From assembly GCF_028330985.1 (NCBI RefSeq), contig NZ_JAQMUE010000041.1, positions 1 to 51,095 of the forward strand: 51,095 nucleotides of DNA. The letters run 5' to 3'. Shown here in pieces: positions 35,708 through 45,787 of the stretch. Positions within the stretch are counted from its first letter, which is position 1. Every line of letters begins with the position of its first letter. Under the pieces are notes generated by a model. The model ran no database searches and was not told where the DNA came from. It worked only from the letters and a program-made list of their open reading frames with translations. The translations under genes were made by a program, and so were the position numbers. Source of the stretch: Roseofilum reptotaenium CS-1145. GTDB lineage: Bacteria > Cyanobacteriota > Cyanobacteriia > Cyanobacteriales > Desertifilaceae.

Positions 35708-36730
35708 TCACTCAGTCTGAGTGACTGACCGAATACTGCTAATTTTAAGTAAATCGCTTAGGGTTGGACAATAAGTCGTTAAACCTAGAGTCTCTGGACT
35801 CACTGGATTTTGATAGCGAAAATGGCGATAGCGCATACAAAATTGATCCCAAGCTCCCATTTCAATTTTTACCCCAATTAGTCGTAAAATACCAATGAGG
35901 GTATCGGCTAAAGCGACAGATAGGGGAATCCGAAAATAGATTTTTTTCTGTAAAAACTGGCAAATTTGGGCAATCCCTTCATCGACGCTAAGGACGGGAT
36001 TTCCTAAAACTAAATGATGGGCAAAGGCAAAACTTTCATTGGGATCGGGGGGAAGCGTATGATCGACCAAATGGGTAATGACTTGGGCAATATCATAAGC
36101 ATGAAGAAAATGGAAACTACCATCGGCGCTAAAAAAACGAGCCAAGTTAATCCATTTGGGAATTTCTGATAATCCAGAGGAGAGATGGGAATAGGGTTTA
36201 TTCTCATCTCCCCCAAATACTAAGGTGGGAAAGACAATGGAAATGGGAGGAGCGCTCGTTAGTTTACTCAGTTGCTGATAACAGTCGTACTTAGAGCGAA
36301 TATAATCAGTTCCCAACTGTCCTGCTTGGGGTAAAAGCTGATTATCTTGACCCAAAATGCTAGCCGTAGAAAAGTAGATAACTTGGTTACAAACATTCGG
36401 ATCTAAGGCTTTGATCAATTGAATGGTTTTAACCACATTAATATCAAAAACTTCCCTAGGGCCACCCCAAGCAGTAGCGGCTAAAATTGCCCCATCGACC
36501 GTACTTAACAGATCGTTATATTGGCTAATCTCGCGCAAATCGCCTTCTAATATGGTAATTCCCGATCGCGCTTGATAGTCGAATTGTAATTTTTCTGGTT
36601 TTCTCACCAGCAAAAACAAATCATGACCGGTCTTTTGAATTAATGACTCAGCAATATAGTGGCCGATGCAACCACTGGCACCGGTTATGAAAATCCGTTT
36701 TTTTTTCGGGGTTGATGGGGTTAGAGTCAT
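35708..36730 (-). CDS. NAD(P)-dependent epimerase/dehydratase-like protein (extended SDR)
   Basis: A 340-residue extended short-chain dehydrogenase. The Rossmann motif GASGCIGHYI lies at 17-26, an acidic turn at EGDLRE, and the catalytic set at S122/T123 (YFSTASI) with Y144 and K148 (DYIRSKYD). The substrate is unknown. It starts 6 bases after the hemE stop, so both are co-transcribed, which fits tetrapyrrole or pigment metabolism only by context. The C-terminal third (YFRIPLSVALADTLIGILRL) has a hydrophobic helix seen in sugar or steroid-type SDRs. Confidence 0.82.
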   Translation of the reverse strand: MTLTPSTPKKKRIFITGASGCIGHYIAESLIQKTGHDLFLLVRKPEKLQFDYQARSGITILEGDLREISQYNDLLSTVDGAILAATAWGGPREVFDINVVKTIQLIKALDPNVCNQVIYFSTASILGQDNQLLPQAGQLGTDYIRSKYDCYQQLSKLTSAPPISIVFPTLVFGGDENKPYSHLSSGLSEIPKWINLARFFSADGSFHFLHAYDIAQVITHLVDHTLPPDPNESFAFAHHLVLGNPVLSVDEGIAQICQFLQKKIYFRIPLSVALADTLIGILRLIGVKIEMGAWDQFCMRYRHFRYQNPVSPETLGLTTYCPTLSDLLKISSIRSVTQTE

Positions 36731-36736
36731 AATCAG

Positions 36737-37813
36737 TTAACAGGTAGCCAGATCCAGTTGTTTCGCTGTTTCAAAGAAAAATTGGGCATTTTCTTCAGGG
36801 GTTCCTGGTAAAATCCCATGACCGAGGTTGAGGATATGACGCTTGTTGCCCGCTTTGCGAACGGTGTCTAACATGCGATCGCGGATAAAGTCTTTAGAGC
36901 CAAAGAGCGCACCTGGATCGACATTGCCTTGTACCCCCATGGTTTCTGGTAAGCGAGACCGAGCATCCTTCATATCTACAGTCCAGTCTACACTAATGAT
37001 ATCGACTCCCGATTTAGGCATCAAATCAAAAACACCAGCACTACCACTAATATATAGAATCAGGGGCGTGTCGGGATATTCAGCCTTCACTTGCTCAACC
37101 ACCCGTTGTTGATAGGGTAGAGCTAAAGCTTCATAGTCAATGGGACTGAGGTTACCCGCCCAAGAGTCAAATAATTGTACGACTTGAGCACCATTTTTAA
37201 TTTGGTATTTGACATAAGTCGCGATCGAATCAGCCACCTTACCCAACAGTTGGTGTAACATCTCTGGCTCACTAAAAGCCATTTGCTTAATGTTGCTATA
37301 GGTTTTTGAAGTTTTGCCTTCAATCATATAAGCGGCTAACGTCCAAGGAGAACCCACAAAACCCAACACAGCCGCCTTATTCCCAACTTCTGTCCGTAGC
37401 TCTCGCAATACTTGACCGACAAAGGGCAATGATTCTTCTGGGTTTAATGGAGTTACTGCTTCTATCTGTTGTAGAGAGCGAATCGGGGGGTCAATGACTG
37501 GCCCTTTACTCTCGACAATATCAAAGGGAATCCCCATTCCCGGTAAGGGCGTGAGAATATCGGAAAACAGAATCACCCCATCCGGTTGAAAGGCCCGATA
37601 GGGTTGCAGAGAAATTTCTAGGGATAATTCGGGATTTTCGGAGCGTTCCCGAAAGCTCGGATACTTATCTCGCAGGTCGCGGTATACTTTCATATAACGT
37701 CCTGCCTGCCGCATCATCCAAACGGGGGGGCGTGAGAGAACTTCGCCACGGGTAGCGCGTAATAGATAGGGTATCTCAGTTGATTTGGGAGATATCTCAG
37801 TTGATTCGGTCAT
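36737..37813 (-). CDS. hemE: Uroporphyrinogen decarboxylase
   Basis: A 358-residue HemE, which removes four carboxyl groups from uroporphyrinogen III to give coproporphyrinogen III, feeding heme, chlorophyll and phycobilins. Family landmarks: [20 protein letters not shown] then AGRYM near the N-terminus, the active-site aspartate in [14 protein letters not shown], and the C-terminal [18 protein letters not shown]. Length and start match the family. It leads a minus-strand unit with the SDR gene. The 274-base gap upstream (37814-38087) holds no other gene I can support. Confidence 0.95.
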   Translation of the reverse strand: MTESTEISPKSTEIPYLLRATRGEVLSRPPVWMMRQAGRYMKVYRDLRDKYPSFRERSENPELSLEISLQPYRAFQPDGVILFSDILTPLPGMGIPFDIVESKGPVIDPPIRSLQQIEAVTPLNPEESLPFVGQVLRELRTEVGNKAAVLGFVGSPWTLAAYMIEGKTSKTYSNIKQMAFSEPEMLHQLLGKVADSIATYVKYQIKNGAQVVQLFDSWAGNLSPIDYEALALPYQQRVVEQVKAEYPDTPLILYISGSAGVFDLMPKSGVDIISVDWTVDMKDARSRLPETMGVQGNVDPGALFGSKDFIRDRMLDTVRKAGNKRHILNLGHGILPGTPEENAQFFFETAKQLDLATC

Positions 37814-38087
37814 GCTTTAAGGGTTTTTATTCCAAGGGCTGGAGATGAGTGCAAAAATTGAGGATAGGGAAGCCTGTTAGCTCGTTTCGTTGCTTCTTTG
37901 GGCTAAGAGTTGGGGACAAGCCGGTTAACTTCACCAATCCAGACAACCGGCTATAATGTTCCGGATTGCCTTACCTATCATCTCATAAGATGCGATCGCT
38001 TGAATCGTCTCCTGTAGCTCTAAAATAGAATTTTGGCTTTTTTTCCAATACTGATGCTCAACTTGTGGAGATAGTACGAGAGTTTTA

Positions 38088-38597
38088 ATGAATATTACGG
38101 AATTTTTACAACAGACTGCGGGGAAATGGTTTTCCCAGCGCACTGCCCATCCCGTCGAATCCAGTCAAACCCAGACCGGCAAATCTACCCTCTATGTCGA
38201 TTTTCTAGCCAGCGATGACCCCAAAGTAAAGGCACTTAGCGATCGCCAGGGTCTAAACAATGTCTTAGGAGGCACTCTTGTAACCTGGGAAGCCACCATT
38301 GATCCCTCTGCCCAATTCTACAAGGGAGAGCGTCTATTGGTTTGGGTGGGCGATAGTGATGTTCAAAACCCCCAGAGGGGCAAATTTTTCTCCTCCCTTG
38401 AAGGTTCTCCTCCGGGTTCTTTTAGCCTAGATGAAGACGAAATTTTAACCTTAAGAATAGAATCCCAAGGGCAAGTTTCCGAAGACCGCATCTGGTTTGC
38501 TTCCCCCAACTTTCGCCTCCGAACCAGTTTTACCCAAGTCTCGGGTGAAACCGTTTTTGCCTCTCTGTGTACTGAAATTCGATTGGGGAATGGGTAA
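38088..38597 (+). CDS. Phycobiliprotein lyase, CpcS/CpeS family
   Basis: A 169-residue chromophore lyase of the CpcS/CpeS/CpcU family, a lipocalin-like barrel that attaches phycocyanobilin to phycobiliprotein cysteines. Diagnostic: MNITEFLQQTAGKWFSQRTA at the N-terminus and RIWFASPNFRLRTS with SLCTEIRLG near the end. The variable middle (GGTLVTWEATIDPSAQ) does not let me choose between CpcS, CpcU and CpcT-like partners. It confirms a phycobilisome-bearing host. It is divergent from hemE, so pigment synthesis and attachment are neighbours. Confidence 0.87.
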   Translation: MNITEFLQQTAGKWFSQRTAHPVESSQTQTGKSTLYVDFLASDDPKVKALSDRQGLNNVLGGTLVTWEATIDPSAQFYKGERLLVWVGDSDVQNPQRGKFFSSLEGSPPGSFSLDEDEILTLRIESQGQVSEDRIWFASPNFRLRTSFTQVSGETVFASLCTEIRLGNG

Positions 38598-38602
38598 TGC
38601 TT

Positions 38603-38645
38603 AAAAATTAAAAATTAATAATTGTTGATTATTAATTTTTAATTA
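38603..38645. repeat. AT-rich inverted repeat between lyase and coaD
   Basis: An AT-only stretch reads TTAAAAATTAAAAATTAATA then its near reverse complement TATTAATTTTTAATTA around a short GTTG loop. It can form a hairpin and may act as a weak terminator or promoter spacer. Confidence 0.5.
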
Positions 38646-38669
38646 TATAATCCTCATGTACTTCATCTA

Positions 38670-39182
38670 ATGGGCCAATTTATGGGTTCACCCCTAACTG
38701 CCATTTACCCAGGAAGCTTTGACCCAATCACCCTAGGACATCTCGATATCATTGAACGGGGTTGTAATCTATTCCACGAGGTGATTGTGGTTGTCATGGT
38801 TAACCCCAACAAAAATCCCCTCTTTTCAGTCACCAAGCGGATTAGTCAGATCCAAAAAGCCACCGAACATTTAACCAATATCAAAGTTGACAGTTTTGAT
38901 GGTCTGACCGTAAACTATGCTAAAATTCAGCAGGCCCAAGTGTTGCTGAGGGGTCTGAGAGTGGTATCAGACTTTGAAAAAGAACTCCAAATGGCCCACA
39001 CCAATAAAACCCTCCTAGAGGAAATCGAAACGGTGTTTCTGGCAACGTCTACAGAATATGGCTTTCTGAGTAGTAGTCTGGTTAAAGAAATCGCTAAATT
39101 TGGTGCTTCCATCAATCACCTAGTTCCCCATCACGTTGCCCTCGATATCTATCAATGCTACAACAAGACCCCTCCCCCATAA
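38670..39182 (+). CDS. coaD: Phosphopantetheine adenylyltransferase
   Basis: A CoaD of about 166-170 residues, catalysing the fourth step of coenzyme A synthesis (4'-phosphopantetheine plus ATP to dephospho-CoA). The nucleotidyltransferase signature T/HxGH is in [19 protein letters not shown]. Further family marks are [19 protein letters not shown] and the ISSS-like [19 protein letters not shown]. Homologues begin right before AIYPGSFDP, so the ATG at 38682 may be the true start rather than 38670. Its end overlaps the start of the next gene by 28 bases. Confidence 0.93.
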   Translation: MGQFMGSPLTAIYPGSFDPITLGHLDIIERGCNLFHEVIVVVMVNPNKNPLFSVTKRISQIQKATEHLTNIKVDSFDGLTVNYAKIQQAQVLLRGLRVVSDFEKELQMAHTNKTLLEEIETVFLATSTEYGFLSSSLVKEIAKFGASINHLVPHHVALDIYQCYNKTPPP

Positions 39183-39799
39183 ACTCAGAACGTGAACCCC
39201 ACGAACCACCCCAGGCCGAATCCTCTGCCAATGGAACCAGTGGACTCAATACTAAACCAGAAGTTGATATTCAAGAGGAATTAGAGCGCCTCAAGGAAAT
39301 GATTTTGATGAGTACTCGCATTCCTTGGACGCGCTATACATTTGTGGATGAAGACCAGTTATTAGATCAAATTGAGTTAATTCAGTTTCATTTACCCAAA
39401 GTCTTTGAGCAATCTGTGACCTTGGTGAGTAATCGGGATGAAATTATGCTCAAAGCGAAACGGTATTCTCAGGATCTCATTAGTGCCGCAGAACAACAGG
39501 CCAGTGAGATTCTAGACGAAATGAGCTTAGTCCAGCAAGCGGAACAGGAAGCTCAAGCCATTTGGCAACAAACGCTACAGGAGTGCCAAAAGACGAAGGA
39601 AAATTTAGTTTTGGAATTACAGGAGTTAGAAAAACAGTCCACGCAAGATTTAGAACTCCAGCGTCAGAAACTTCTGGAAGAGTGTGAGATGATTCAAAAA
39701 GGAGCTGATGATTACGCAGATCAGGTATTGCAGGATCTGGAAAGTCGTCTAGGAGAGATGTTGCGGGTGGTTCGTAACGGTCGCGAGCAACTCCAGTGA
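39155..39799 (+). CDS. DivIVA-like coiled-coil protein
   Basis: A 214-residue helical protein found beside coaD. After a polar N-terminus (1-35), a segment [20 protein letters not shown] followed by IQFHLPKVF resembles the membrane-proximal start of cyanobacterial DivIVA/ATPase-B-like proteins. The rest (80-210) is a long Glu/Gln-rich coiled coil ([20 protein letters not shown]). Related proteins mark membrane curvature or division sites, but a role here is only inferred. The 28-base overlap with coaD implies translational coupling. Confidence 0.7.
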   Translation: MLQQDPSPINSEREPHEPPQAESSANGTSGLNTKPEVDIQEELERLKEMILMSTRIPWTRYTFVDEDQLLDQIELIQFHLPKVFEQSVTLVSNRDEIMLKAKRYSQDLISAAEQQASEILDEMSLVQQAEQEAQAIWQQTLQECQKTKENLVLELQELEKQSTQDLELQRQKLLEECEMIQKGADDYADQVLQDLESRLGEMLRVVRNGREQLQ

Positions 39800-39831
39800 A
39801 TTCACTTAACTGAGAAGATCTAAGTAATTTT

Positions 39832-41196
39832 ATGGCCGAGAAATTTCGTCGCCAATTGCGCCAAGAGGCTGAAATTTGGAAATCTGAAGGGTTAATTTCT
39901 GATGAAATTTATACTCAATTATCCGATCGCTATCAGTTCGATCGCCTGGAAGTGGCCGCCAGTAACCGATTTATTGCCGTATTGGTGGGATTAGGGGCAG
40001 TATTATTGGGATTGGGAGCGATCACATTTGTGGCAGCCAATTGGCAAGGATGGCCGCGATCGCTCAAAATAGGCATATTACTATCAAGTTTAATCCTAAC
40101 TCATAGTATTGGATTTTACTTATGGCGATTTCCCTCCGATCGATGGCAACATCGATTTGGCCAAGGGTTATTGCTCTTGGGTACTCTTCTCCTAGGTGCG
40201 AACTTGGGATTAATGTCACAAATGTTTCACTTAGATGGCCCCATTTATCAACTCTATCTGATTTGGGGATTGGGGGTAACCGGTTTAGCCATTAGCTTGC
40301 GAATGCCTCTCTTAGGCTTTGTTTCTCTTGTGTTACTGGCTCTTGCCTATGGATCGAGTCTAGATGATTGGTTGTCTATTGGGAGATTACCAGGGATTGC
40401 CGGAATTTTGCAACATGCACCCTTCATTACGGGAGTAGTTGGAATTATTTTAGCTCGTTGGTGGAATTCACGGGTCATTTTCACCTTAATGATGATCGCG
40501 TTTATCCCTACCGTATGGATACAGCTTGCGGCGATCGGCGTGTGGACTGTTCCCGCCGTAGTTAAACTGACATTAGGGTTAACATTACCCCCCGCATTTT
40601 TGTGGAGTTACAACGATCGCACGATCGCCTTTGGCAACTTCGATCACCAACTGTTTCAGCCCCTTGCTCGTAGATTAGCTCTATTGCTGATTGCTCTACA
40701 GTTATACCTCTTTTCCTTCCATGGATGGTGGAATGGCTGGGGCGGCTGGGGTAATATTGACGATACCCTAGGCGGATGGGAATTAAGTCTCGATATTTTT
40801 GCCTTAGTGGGGTTAACGGTATGGCAGTGGTTTCAACTGGCTAAATCTCGGCGATCGCCGGATCGCTGGCGTTTCGATAGTTCTAGCCTTCTAGTCATCA
40901 ATCTTTTAACCATAACCAGCGCTCTTTTCCTCTGGCACAGTCTAATCTATCCATTACCCATTTTCGCCCCCTTAATCATCAATATCGAGATCTTTCTTTT
41001 AGCGGTTAACTGGATTCGTGTCGGATTAAAACAAGGAACTCGCTTAAGATTTTGGAGTGGGTTAATATTATTAACCGGTCAAATTATTAGCCGCATGTTA
41101 GAATACGAGACAGGATTATTATTGAAATCTATTGTCTTCATTCTCTGCGGCTTAGGTGTAATGGCAGCCGGATTCTGGTTTGAAAAAAAAAATTAA
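39832..41196 (+). CDS. DUF2157 membrane protein
   Basis: A 454-residue protein with a soluble N-terminus (RQLRQEAEIWKSEGLISDEI, DUF2157-type) and about ten or more membrane spans beginning at FIAVLVGLGAVLLGLGAITF (near 47-66). The signature AANWQGWPRSLKIGILL follows. DUF2157 has no fixed function. It lies 32 bases after the DivIVA-like gene on the same strand, so may be part of the coaD transcript. A Trp/Gly-rich loop (GWWNGWGGWGNIDDT) sits between later spans. Confidence 0.8.
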   Translation: MAEKFRRQLRQEAEIWKSEGLISDEIYTQLSDRYQFDRLEVAASNRFIAVLVGLGAVLLGLGAITFVAANWQGWPRSLKIGILLSSLILTHSIGFYLWRFPSDRWQHRFGQGLLLLGTLLLGANLGLMSQMFHLDGPIYQLYLIWGLGVTGLAISLRMPLLGFVSLVLLALAYGSSLDDWLSIGRLPGIAGILQHAPFITGVVGIILARWWNSRVIFTLMMIAFIPTVWIQLAAIGVWTVPAVVKLTLGLTLPPAFLWSYNDRTIAFGNFDHQLFQPLARRLALLLIALQLYLFSFHGWWNGWGGWGNIDDTLGGWELSLDIFALVGLTVWQWFQLAKSRRSPDRWRFDSSSLLVINLLTITSALFLWHSLIYPLPIFAPLIINIEIFLLAVNWIRVGLKQGTRLRFWSGLILLTGQIISRMLEYETGLLLKSIVFILCGLGVMAAGFWFEKKN

Positions 41197-41285
41197 GAAT
41201 AGTCGATCTTACCGGAGTAGGGTGGGCAGGAAAAGAAATATTCTCTATGCCCTATTCACTACTCTCTATTTCCTAACTTCTAAAA

Positions 41286-42305
41286 ATGATCAAAACTCAA
41301 ACATTGGCTTGGAAATGCTCGGCTCGCCTGGTAACCCTACTCTTGACGACCAGCTTAGGTCTTCTAGGCTGCACCTCTGTTTTCTCTGAGGTGACTGAAA
41401 ACTCGACTCGCTCTTCTTCAATTCCTGAAATCGAGTCCTCGAATGGGGGAAAAGCCAACCCTACAGACTTGGCTCCCTCACGAACCTCTGCTACTCACGC
41501 ACTAGGCCCAGCAAGTATCCCCGCATTAAATGAGCAATGGAAGGCTGAAACGGGTCTGCGCTATGGAGAAGTACGGAGGCGATTAATGGCACAGGGATGG
41601 ATTCCCCATACTATAAAAACGACCGGCCCCGTGCGCCACTACAATCCTGGGGGGTTATTAAAAACAATGTATGACTTAGGGTATGAGGAAGTTGTTGATT
41701 GTGCGGGTACAGGTTTGGCCCCCTGCCGGTTTGAGTTTGTCTATGAAGATCGGGCTTTAGATAATGGTCCAGTGTTGGCTGTCATTGCCACAGTAGCGAG
41801 TGGTCCGAATCCCGATCCCTATTTTGCTGGTATGAATCCCGATGCTTATGGTGTTAATACAGAGTATCAAAATCGCTCTTTAGATGCTGCTTTGTTTGCA
41901 GAAATTCAACAGGATAAACGATTCTGTGGTGCGATAGGCACTTGCCCAGACTTATTTTCACCCTCTGAGTTGTATCAAGCTTACTCTGAGTTGTATCAAA
42001 CTCAATCACAATATGCATTTCAAGATGTGGTGATTCTGGCTCGTGCTTATTTAGAGGGGGGGAATCGAGCCGTTATGTTTCCCCGTAGACCCGTTTCCCG
42101 GGCACAAGCTCTAGAGTATGCTAGGATTCTCGATACTGAAAATACCATTGATTTAAGCGATCGCAATCGGGAACTCTACAACTATGGCCAGCCCATTGAA
42201 AGTTATGCTGCCCCAGGAGAAGGCCCTCGTAATTTAATTACACTCGTATTAACATCAGATGGACAAGTCTCTGAAATCAGTTTTACTAAACCTGGATCGC
42301 TTTAA
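41286..42305 (+). CDS. Lipoprotein of unknown function
   Basis: A 339-residue exported protein. A hydrophobic signal (RLVTLLLTTSLGLLGC) ends in a lipobox with Cys near 29. A Ser/Pro-rich linker follows to about 75, then a globular part containing GLRYGEVRRRLMAQGWIPHT and paired cysteines (CAGTGLAPC; CGAIGTC) that could form disulfides in the periplasm. A near-exact short tandem duplication occurs in the middle: SELYQAYSELYQTQSQ. I recognise no enzymatic motif. The gene is followed by dispersed repeat copy B. Confidence 0.65.
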   Translation: MIKTQTLAWKCSARLVTLLLTTSLGLLGCTSVFSEVTENSTRSSSIPEIESSNGGKANPTDLAPSRTSATHALGPASIPALNEQWKAETGLRYGEVRRRLMAQGWIPHTIKTTGPVRHYNPGGLLKTMYDLGYEEVVDCAGTGLAPCRFEFVYEDRALDNGPVLAVIATVASGPNPDPYFAGMNPDAYGVNTEYQNRSLDAALFAEIQQDKRFCGAIGTCPDLFSPSELYQAYSELYQTQSQYAFQDVVILARAYLEGGNRAVMFPRRPVSRAQALEYARILDTENTIDLSDRNRELYNYGQPIESYAAPGEGPRNLITLVLTSDGQVSEISFTKPGSL

Positions 42306-42351
42306 GAGCAGCTCAGGATGTTGGAGCGGATAGCTAGTTTGAACAATTCTT

Positions 42352-42445
42352 ACAGCGCTTTGCTTGCGTTATGAAACACAAGCTTAAATCTGCTCTCTCC
42401 ATGTACCACAACCCTATTCCCTATTCCCCAGCGCAAAGCACTGTA
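42352..42445. repeat. Dispersed repeat, copy B, inverted relative to copy A
   Basis: The core 42368-42418 is the reverse complement of 4640-4690 with five mismatches in 51. GCGC-type palindromes flank it on both sides (42352-42370 and 42429-42444), suggesting the whole element is about 95 bp with hairpin ends. It lies between the lipoprotein and GDYXXLXY genes. Confidence 0.7.
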
Positions 42446-42470
42446 ATAACACTGCATAATCGATCGGTTT

Positions 42471-43109
42471 ATGTCTAATTCTATTCCCCCGTCTGTCCTT
42501 TCTCACCCTCTACCAACTTCCCTAAAACGCTCTCAGATGCCGTGGTGGCGCTTAATTGTGCCCTTGGCTATTCAGGTAGGCTTAGTCGTAGCCATTCCGG
42601 GTCAAGCGTTCTATACTAGAATCACAGGCCAAACCGTGATTTTACAAACCCAACCGGTTGACCCCTACGATTGGTTACGGGGCTATTCCCAAACCTTAAG
42701 TTATGATATTTCTCGCTGGGAAACCTTGCAGAATCTTCCTGGATGGGATGAATTATCGAGTACCCCAAACCAGTTCAGTCGAGAGTTTTATCTAATTTTG
42801 GAACAACCGCAAGAGCAACAACAGGGAGAACTCCCACAACCTTGGAGTGCGATCGCTGTTAGTCCTCGTTTACCACAAAACTTACCCTCTAATCAAATTG
42901 CCTTACGGGGACGAGTAAATCAAGGACAATTGGTTTATGGATTAGAAACCTATTATATGCCAGAAGATCAACGGCAGAAAATTAATGAGGAAATCAACTT
43001 AGCACAACAACAAGAAAGTCAACCCTTTGTTGTAGAAATTAAAGTTGACGAGCGAGGGCGCTCGGTTCTGATTCAACTCTGTATTAATGACCAATGCTAT
43101 CAGTTTTAA
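42471..43109 (+). CDS. GDYXXLXY-type membrane-anchored protein
   Basis: A 212-residue protein with one N-terminal membrane anchor (WRLIVPLAIQVGLVVAIPGQ, about 26-45). It then has a motif region DPYDWLRGYSQTLSYDIS, matching the GDYxxLxY signature loosely (GYSQTLSY). The rest is beta-rich and would face the periplasm. In other bacteria such proteins pair with DUF2157 proteins; here the DUF2157 gene lies two genes upstream, which supports the call. Function is not known. Confidence 0.8.
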   Translation: MSNSIPPSVLSHPLPTSLKRSQMPWWRLIVPLAIQVGLVVAIPGQAFYTRITGQTVILQTQPVDPYDWLRGYSQTLSYDISRWETLQNLPGWDELSSTPNQFSREFYLILEQPQEQQQGELPQPWSAIAVSPRLPQNLPSNQIALRGRVNQGQLVYGLETYYMPEDQRQKINEEINLAQQQESQPFVVEIKVDERGRSVLIQLCINDQCYQF

Positions 43110-43112
43110 AAA

Positions 43113-45035
43113 TCAGGAATCATCCGGATCAATTGAAATAGGCAGGTGCAGTTTCTCATCCGATCGATAAGTGTACCAAATTTGCTGAGGAATTCCTAGA
43201 GAAATACCCGCTTCATCCAAAGCCTTCTTAATCCGTAAACGAAACGTCCGAGAAACCGCCCATTGTTCCCCCGGTACCGTTTTAATCAGAAACCGAATAA
43301 TGCTTCCTTCATGGGAAATATCATCCACTCCTAAAATATTGACAGGCTCTAAAATTTTATCTTTCCATTCTTCATCTTTTTGAAGTTCATTCGATACCTG
43401 CTTAATGGTTTCCATAGCTTTTTTTAAATCTGCCCCTAAAGCAATTTTGATCGTTAAATTACTTCTTGACCAATCTTTAGTACTGTTAATCACAGTGGAA
43501 ACTTGACCATTGGGGATAATAATCAGTTGACCATCTAAATTTCTGAGATGGGTAACATAAAGATTAATAATTTCGACTGTACCTGAAAAGTTGTTGATCT
43601 CAACAAAATCCCCCCTAGCATAGCGATCGGTCCAGAGAATTAGAATCCCATTAAGCATATCTTCCAATAAATTTCGCGAAATAAATGCTAGGACAACGGT
43701 TAACACCCCCATGCTAGCTAAAATTTTAATACTGACCCCTAACAGATTAATCGTAATATAAATGCCCAAGGCAAGAAATAAAGCATGTTTTCCTCCTTTT
43801 ATGGCTGGGGAATAAGTGGTTACACGCAATGTATAACGATTCGATAAAGTATCAACTTCTTTCATTTCTTTAGCCCATTCATTTAATGCATGATCGATGA
43901 TAAAGTCGAATATTTTATCAATTAGAGTAATAAGCATCCAAATCGCGGGCAGTAAAACTGCTTGAACACTAAAGGTAATGGTTAAAAATCGAGTCGTTCT
44001 AAATAATCCAAAAATCACAGCCAGACAAAAAAACAAAGCTGAGGGCTGTAAAATCAATAATATTCTTCTCAATAATTCGATTGAATTATTGATTTGATGA
44101 ATGAAAAATATTTGAGAAAAAATATCTTCATTATTATCTTTTGCTGAATCTAATCTTGCGATCAACTTCCAGTCAGAGAGTTCTAGAAACTTATCTATAT
44201 TTTTGGAGTCTATACTTTCTCCAGAATTTTCCTGGGAGTCACTCTCGAGTAATTTAACTAGGGTTTGGGTCTTTTTTTTGAACTCTCTTCTCCAGACCGT
44301 TACCTTCTCTCTTGCCACATGAAGAATCATGAAAATAATAAGGGTTAATAGAAGAGTTAGGATGCTCATTTTTAATCGAATCCAAGGATATCGAGCATCA
44401 AATTCTCTGCCCCATAAAATTTCACTAAAAGCCAGCTCTAAATTAGTCTGCCAGGTTTTAGCTAATTCTTCAATAGAGGTAAAATTGGCTCTGGAATCTA
44501 TTTCAGTAACTGTGACGATGGTACCGGAGATTAGAAGTCCTAATTCAGGCTGAGGAGGTGCATAGATAACCGTTTGATTTTTTATCTTTCCAATAGCTAA
44601 TCGTAGAGTCAGGGGATGTTGGGGTTTATCGTGATTCCAGAAAGACCAAAAATTCCAGCTTTTAGGCTCAGAGTTGTGGGGAAATTGGTGATTGTTTAGA
44701 GTTTTGTTAATTCCTGTATTCAGTAAAGATTGAACTAATTTTGCTCTTTGTTCAACTTCTATAATGGCCGGCTCTGGATTTTCTGATTGAAAATTTGAGG
44801 GAACCGCAAGCTTTAATTCTGGTTCTAAGATTCTATGGCTATAAAGATGTACTTCACTGCACCAATCTTGCCCACAGGGTTGCGCTTTGTTGAGATCCCA
44901 CCAAGGTGTATTATAGGGTGGGCTAGAAATAGGCGGTTGTCCTATGAAAGAAAATTGAGCGATCGCCAAAGGTTGAACCGCTATAACCCAGTACGCAACA
45001 CAGACTGCTATACCAATAAAATGAACGATTTTCAT
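43113..45035 (-). CDS. MscS-family mechanosensitive channel with large N-terminal domain
   Basis: A 640-residue MscS-type channel. A signal peptide (MKIVHFIGIAVCVAYWVIAV) supports the ATG at 45035. A periplasmic domain of about 200 residues follows, then a TM near 230, a cytoplasmic loop with a Glu/Ser-rich part, and the channel module. The pore and vestibule show VLAFISRNLLEDMLNGILIL, RYARGDFVEINNFSGTVEII and TKDWSRSNLTIKIALG. It would release osmolytes on hypo-osmotic shock. It starts 4 bases after the NlpC/P60 gene, so it belongs to the ruvC-NlpC/P60-mscS unit. Codon usage in the first half is more AT-rich than in the neighbours. Confidence 0.88.
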   Translation of the reverse strand: MKIVHFIGIAVCVAYWVIAVQPLAIAQFSFIGQPPISSPPYNTPWWDLNKAQPCGQDWCSEVHLYSHRILEPELKLAVPSNFQSENPEPAIIEVEQRAKLVQSLLNTGINKTLNNHQFPHNSEPKSWNFWSFWNHDKPQHPLTLRLAIGKIKNQTVIYAPPQPELGLLISGTIVTVTEIDSRANFTSIEELAKTWQTNLELAFSEILWGREFDARYPWIRLKMSILTLLLTLIIFMILHVAREKVTVWRREFKKKTQTLVKLLESDSQENSGESIDSKNIDKFLELSDWKLIARLDSAKDNNEDIFSQIFFIHQINNSIELLRRILLILQPSALFFCLAVIFGLFRTTRFLTITFSVQAVLLPAIWMLITLIDKIFDFIIDHALNEWAKEMKEVDTLSNRYTLRVTTYSPAIKGGKHALFLALGIYITINLLGVSIKILASMGVLTVVLAFISRNLLEDMLNGILILWTDRYARGDFVEINNFSGTVEIINLYVTHLRNLDGQLIIIPNGQVSTVINSTKDWSRSNLTIKIALGADLKKAMETIKQVSNELQKDEEWKDKILEPVNILGVDDISHEGSIIRFLIKTVPGEQWAVSRTFRLRIKKALDEAGISLGIPQQIWYTYRSDEKLHLPISIDPDDS

Positions 45036-45039
45036 GAAT

Positions 45040-45768
45040 TCATGGATCGGTGATAGGACATTCAAATTGAGCGTTGGGATTGCCGGTACTGATATAGCCT
45101 GTAGTGACTCGACCCACACCGCAGTAAAGTTGATGGTAATATCGACTGAAGGAATCTCCTTCAGGGGATAAAGTGTCTATACCAATGCCATTGCGACCGT
45201 TATCTTTTCCAGAGCTATGAATATATTTCCGATCGCCTAAATATAAAGCGACATGGGTAACTCGTTGTTTAGAAGAAAAAAATAGTAGATCTCCAGGTTC
45301 GGCTTCTTCAATAGCAATGGATTGAGTAAAATTATGTTGTTGATGGGCATCTCTGGGTATCCAGATCCCGACGGAGGCGAAAGCCGCTTGCATTAATCCA
45401 GAACAATCATAATTAGGGGGAACTGTTCCTCCCCACAGATAGTGATTGGGTTGATCGATGGCATATTGGGTGTAGGCAATAATGCGATCGATCTTTTTTT
45501 CTATTTCAGCACGGGAGACCGGACGCGGTTGATAGAGGGCTAAAGCAAGGTCGATTTTGTCCAAGTCCTTCAAAGATAACCAGCAGGAATAATCGTCTTC
45601 AGATAAGAGGATAGGAACGGCATTATTTTGAGGAGATCCAATGAGGTGAAATTGCCGATCGCCAGCCGCTTGGGTTGCTAACTCTTCTGTTTCACAGGAA
45701 TTGTATAAATCTACATTGCCACAAAATTGATAAGCTTGGGTCGTGGTCAGTTTTTCAAGAGCAATCAT
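45040..45768 (-). CDS. NlpC/P60 (C40) cell-wall endopeptidase with SH3-like N-terminus
   Basis: A 242-residue cysteine peptidase cutting peptidoglycan peptides. Catalytic triad: C122 (NYDCSGLMQAAF), H172 (VTHVALYLG) and H184 (YIHSSG). The N-terminal 80 residues (VDLYNSCETEELATQAAGDR then QFHLIG) form an SH3b-like targeting domain, the architecture described for Anabaena/Nostoc gamma-D-Glu-diaminopimelate peptidases. There is no signal peptide, as in those homologues. It lies 19 bases after ruvC. Confidence 0.9.
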   Translation of the reverse strand: MIALEKLTTTQAYQFCGNVDLYNSCETEELATQAAGDRQFHLIGSPQNNAVPILLSEDDYSCWLSLKDLDKIDLALALYQPRPVSRAEIEKKIDRIIAYTQYAIDQPNHYLWGGTVPPNYDCSGLMQAAFASVGIWIPRDAHQQHNFTQSIAIEEAEPGDLLFFSSKQRVTHVALYLGDRKYIHSSGKDNGRNGIGIDTLSPEGDSFSRYYHQLYCGVGRVTTGYISTGNPNAQFECPITDP

Positions 45769-45787
45769 AAGGGTTAATTGTTAAGGG

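Noticed and set aside
37931-38143. 70-codon minus-strand frame upstream of the phycobiliprotein lyase
   Set aside because: It overlaps the lyase start on the other strand, has no family features, and the region is better read as the hemE/lyase promoter gap.
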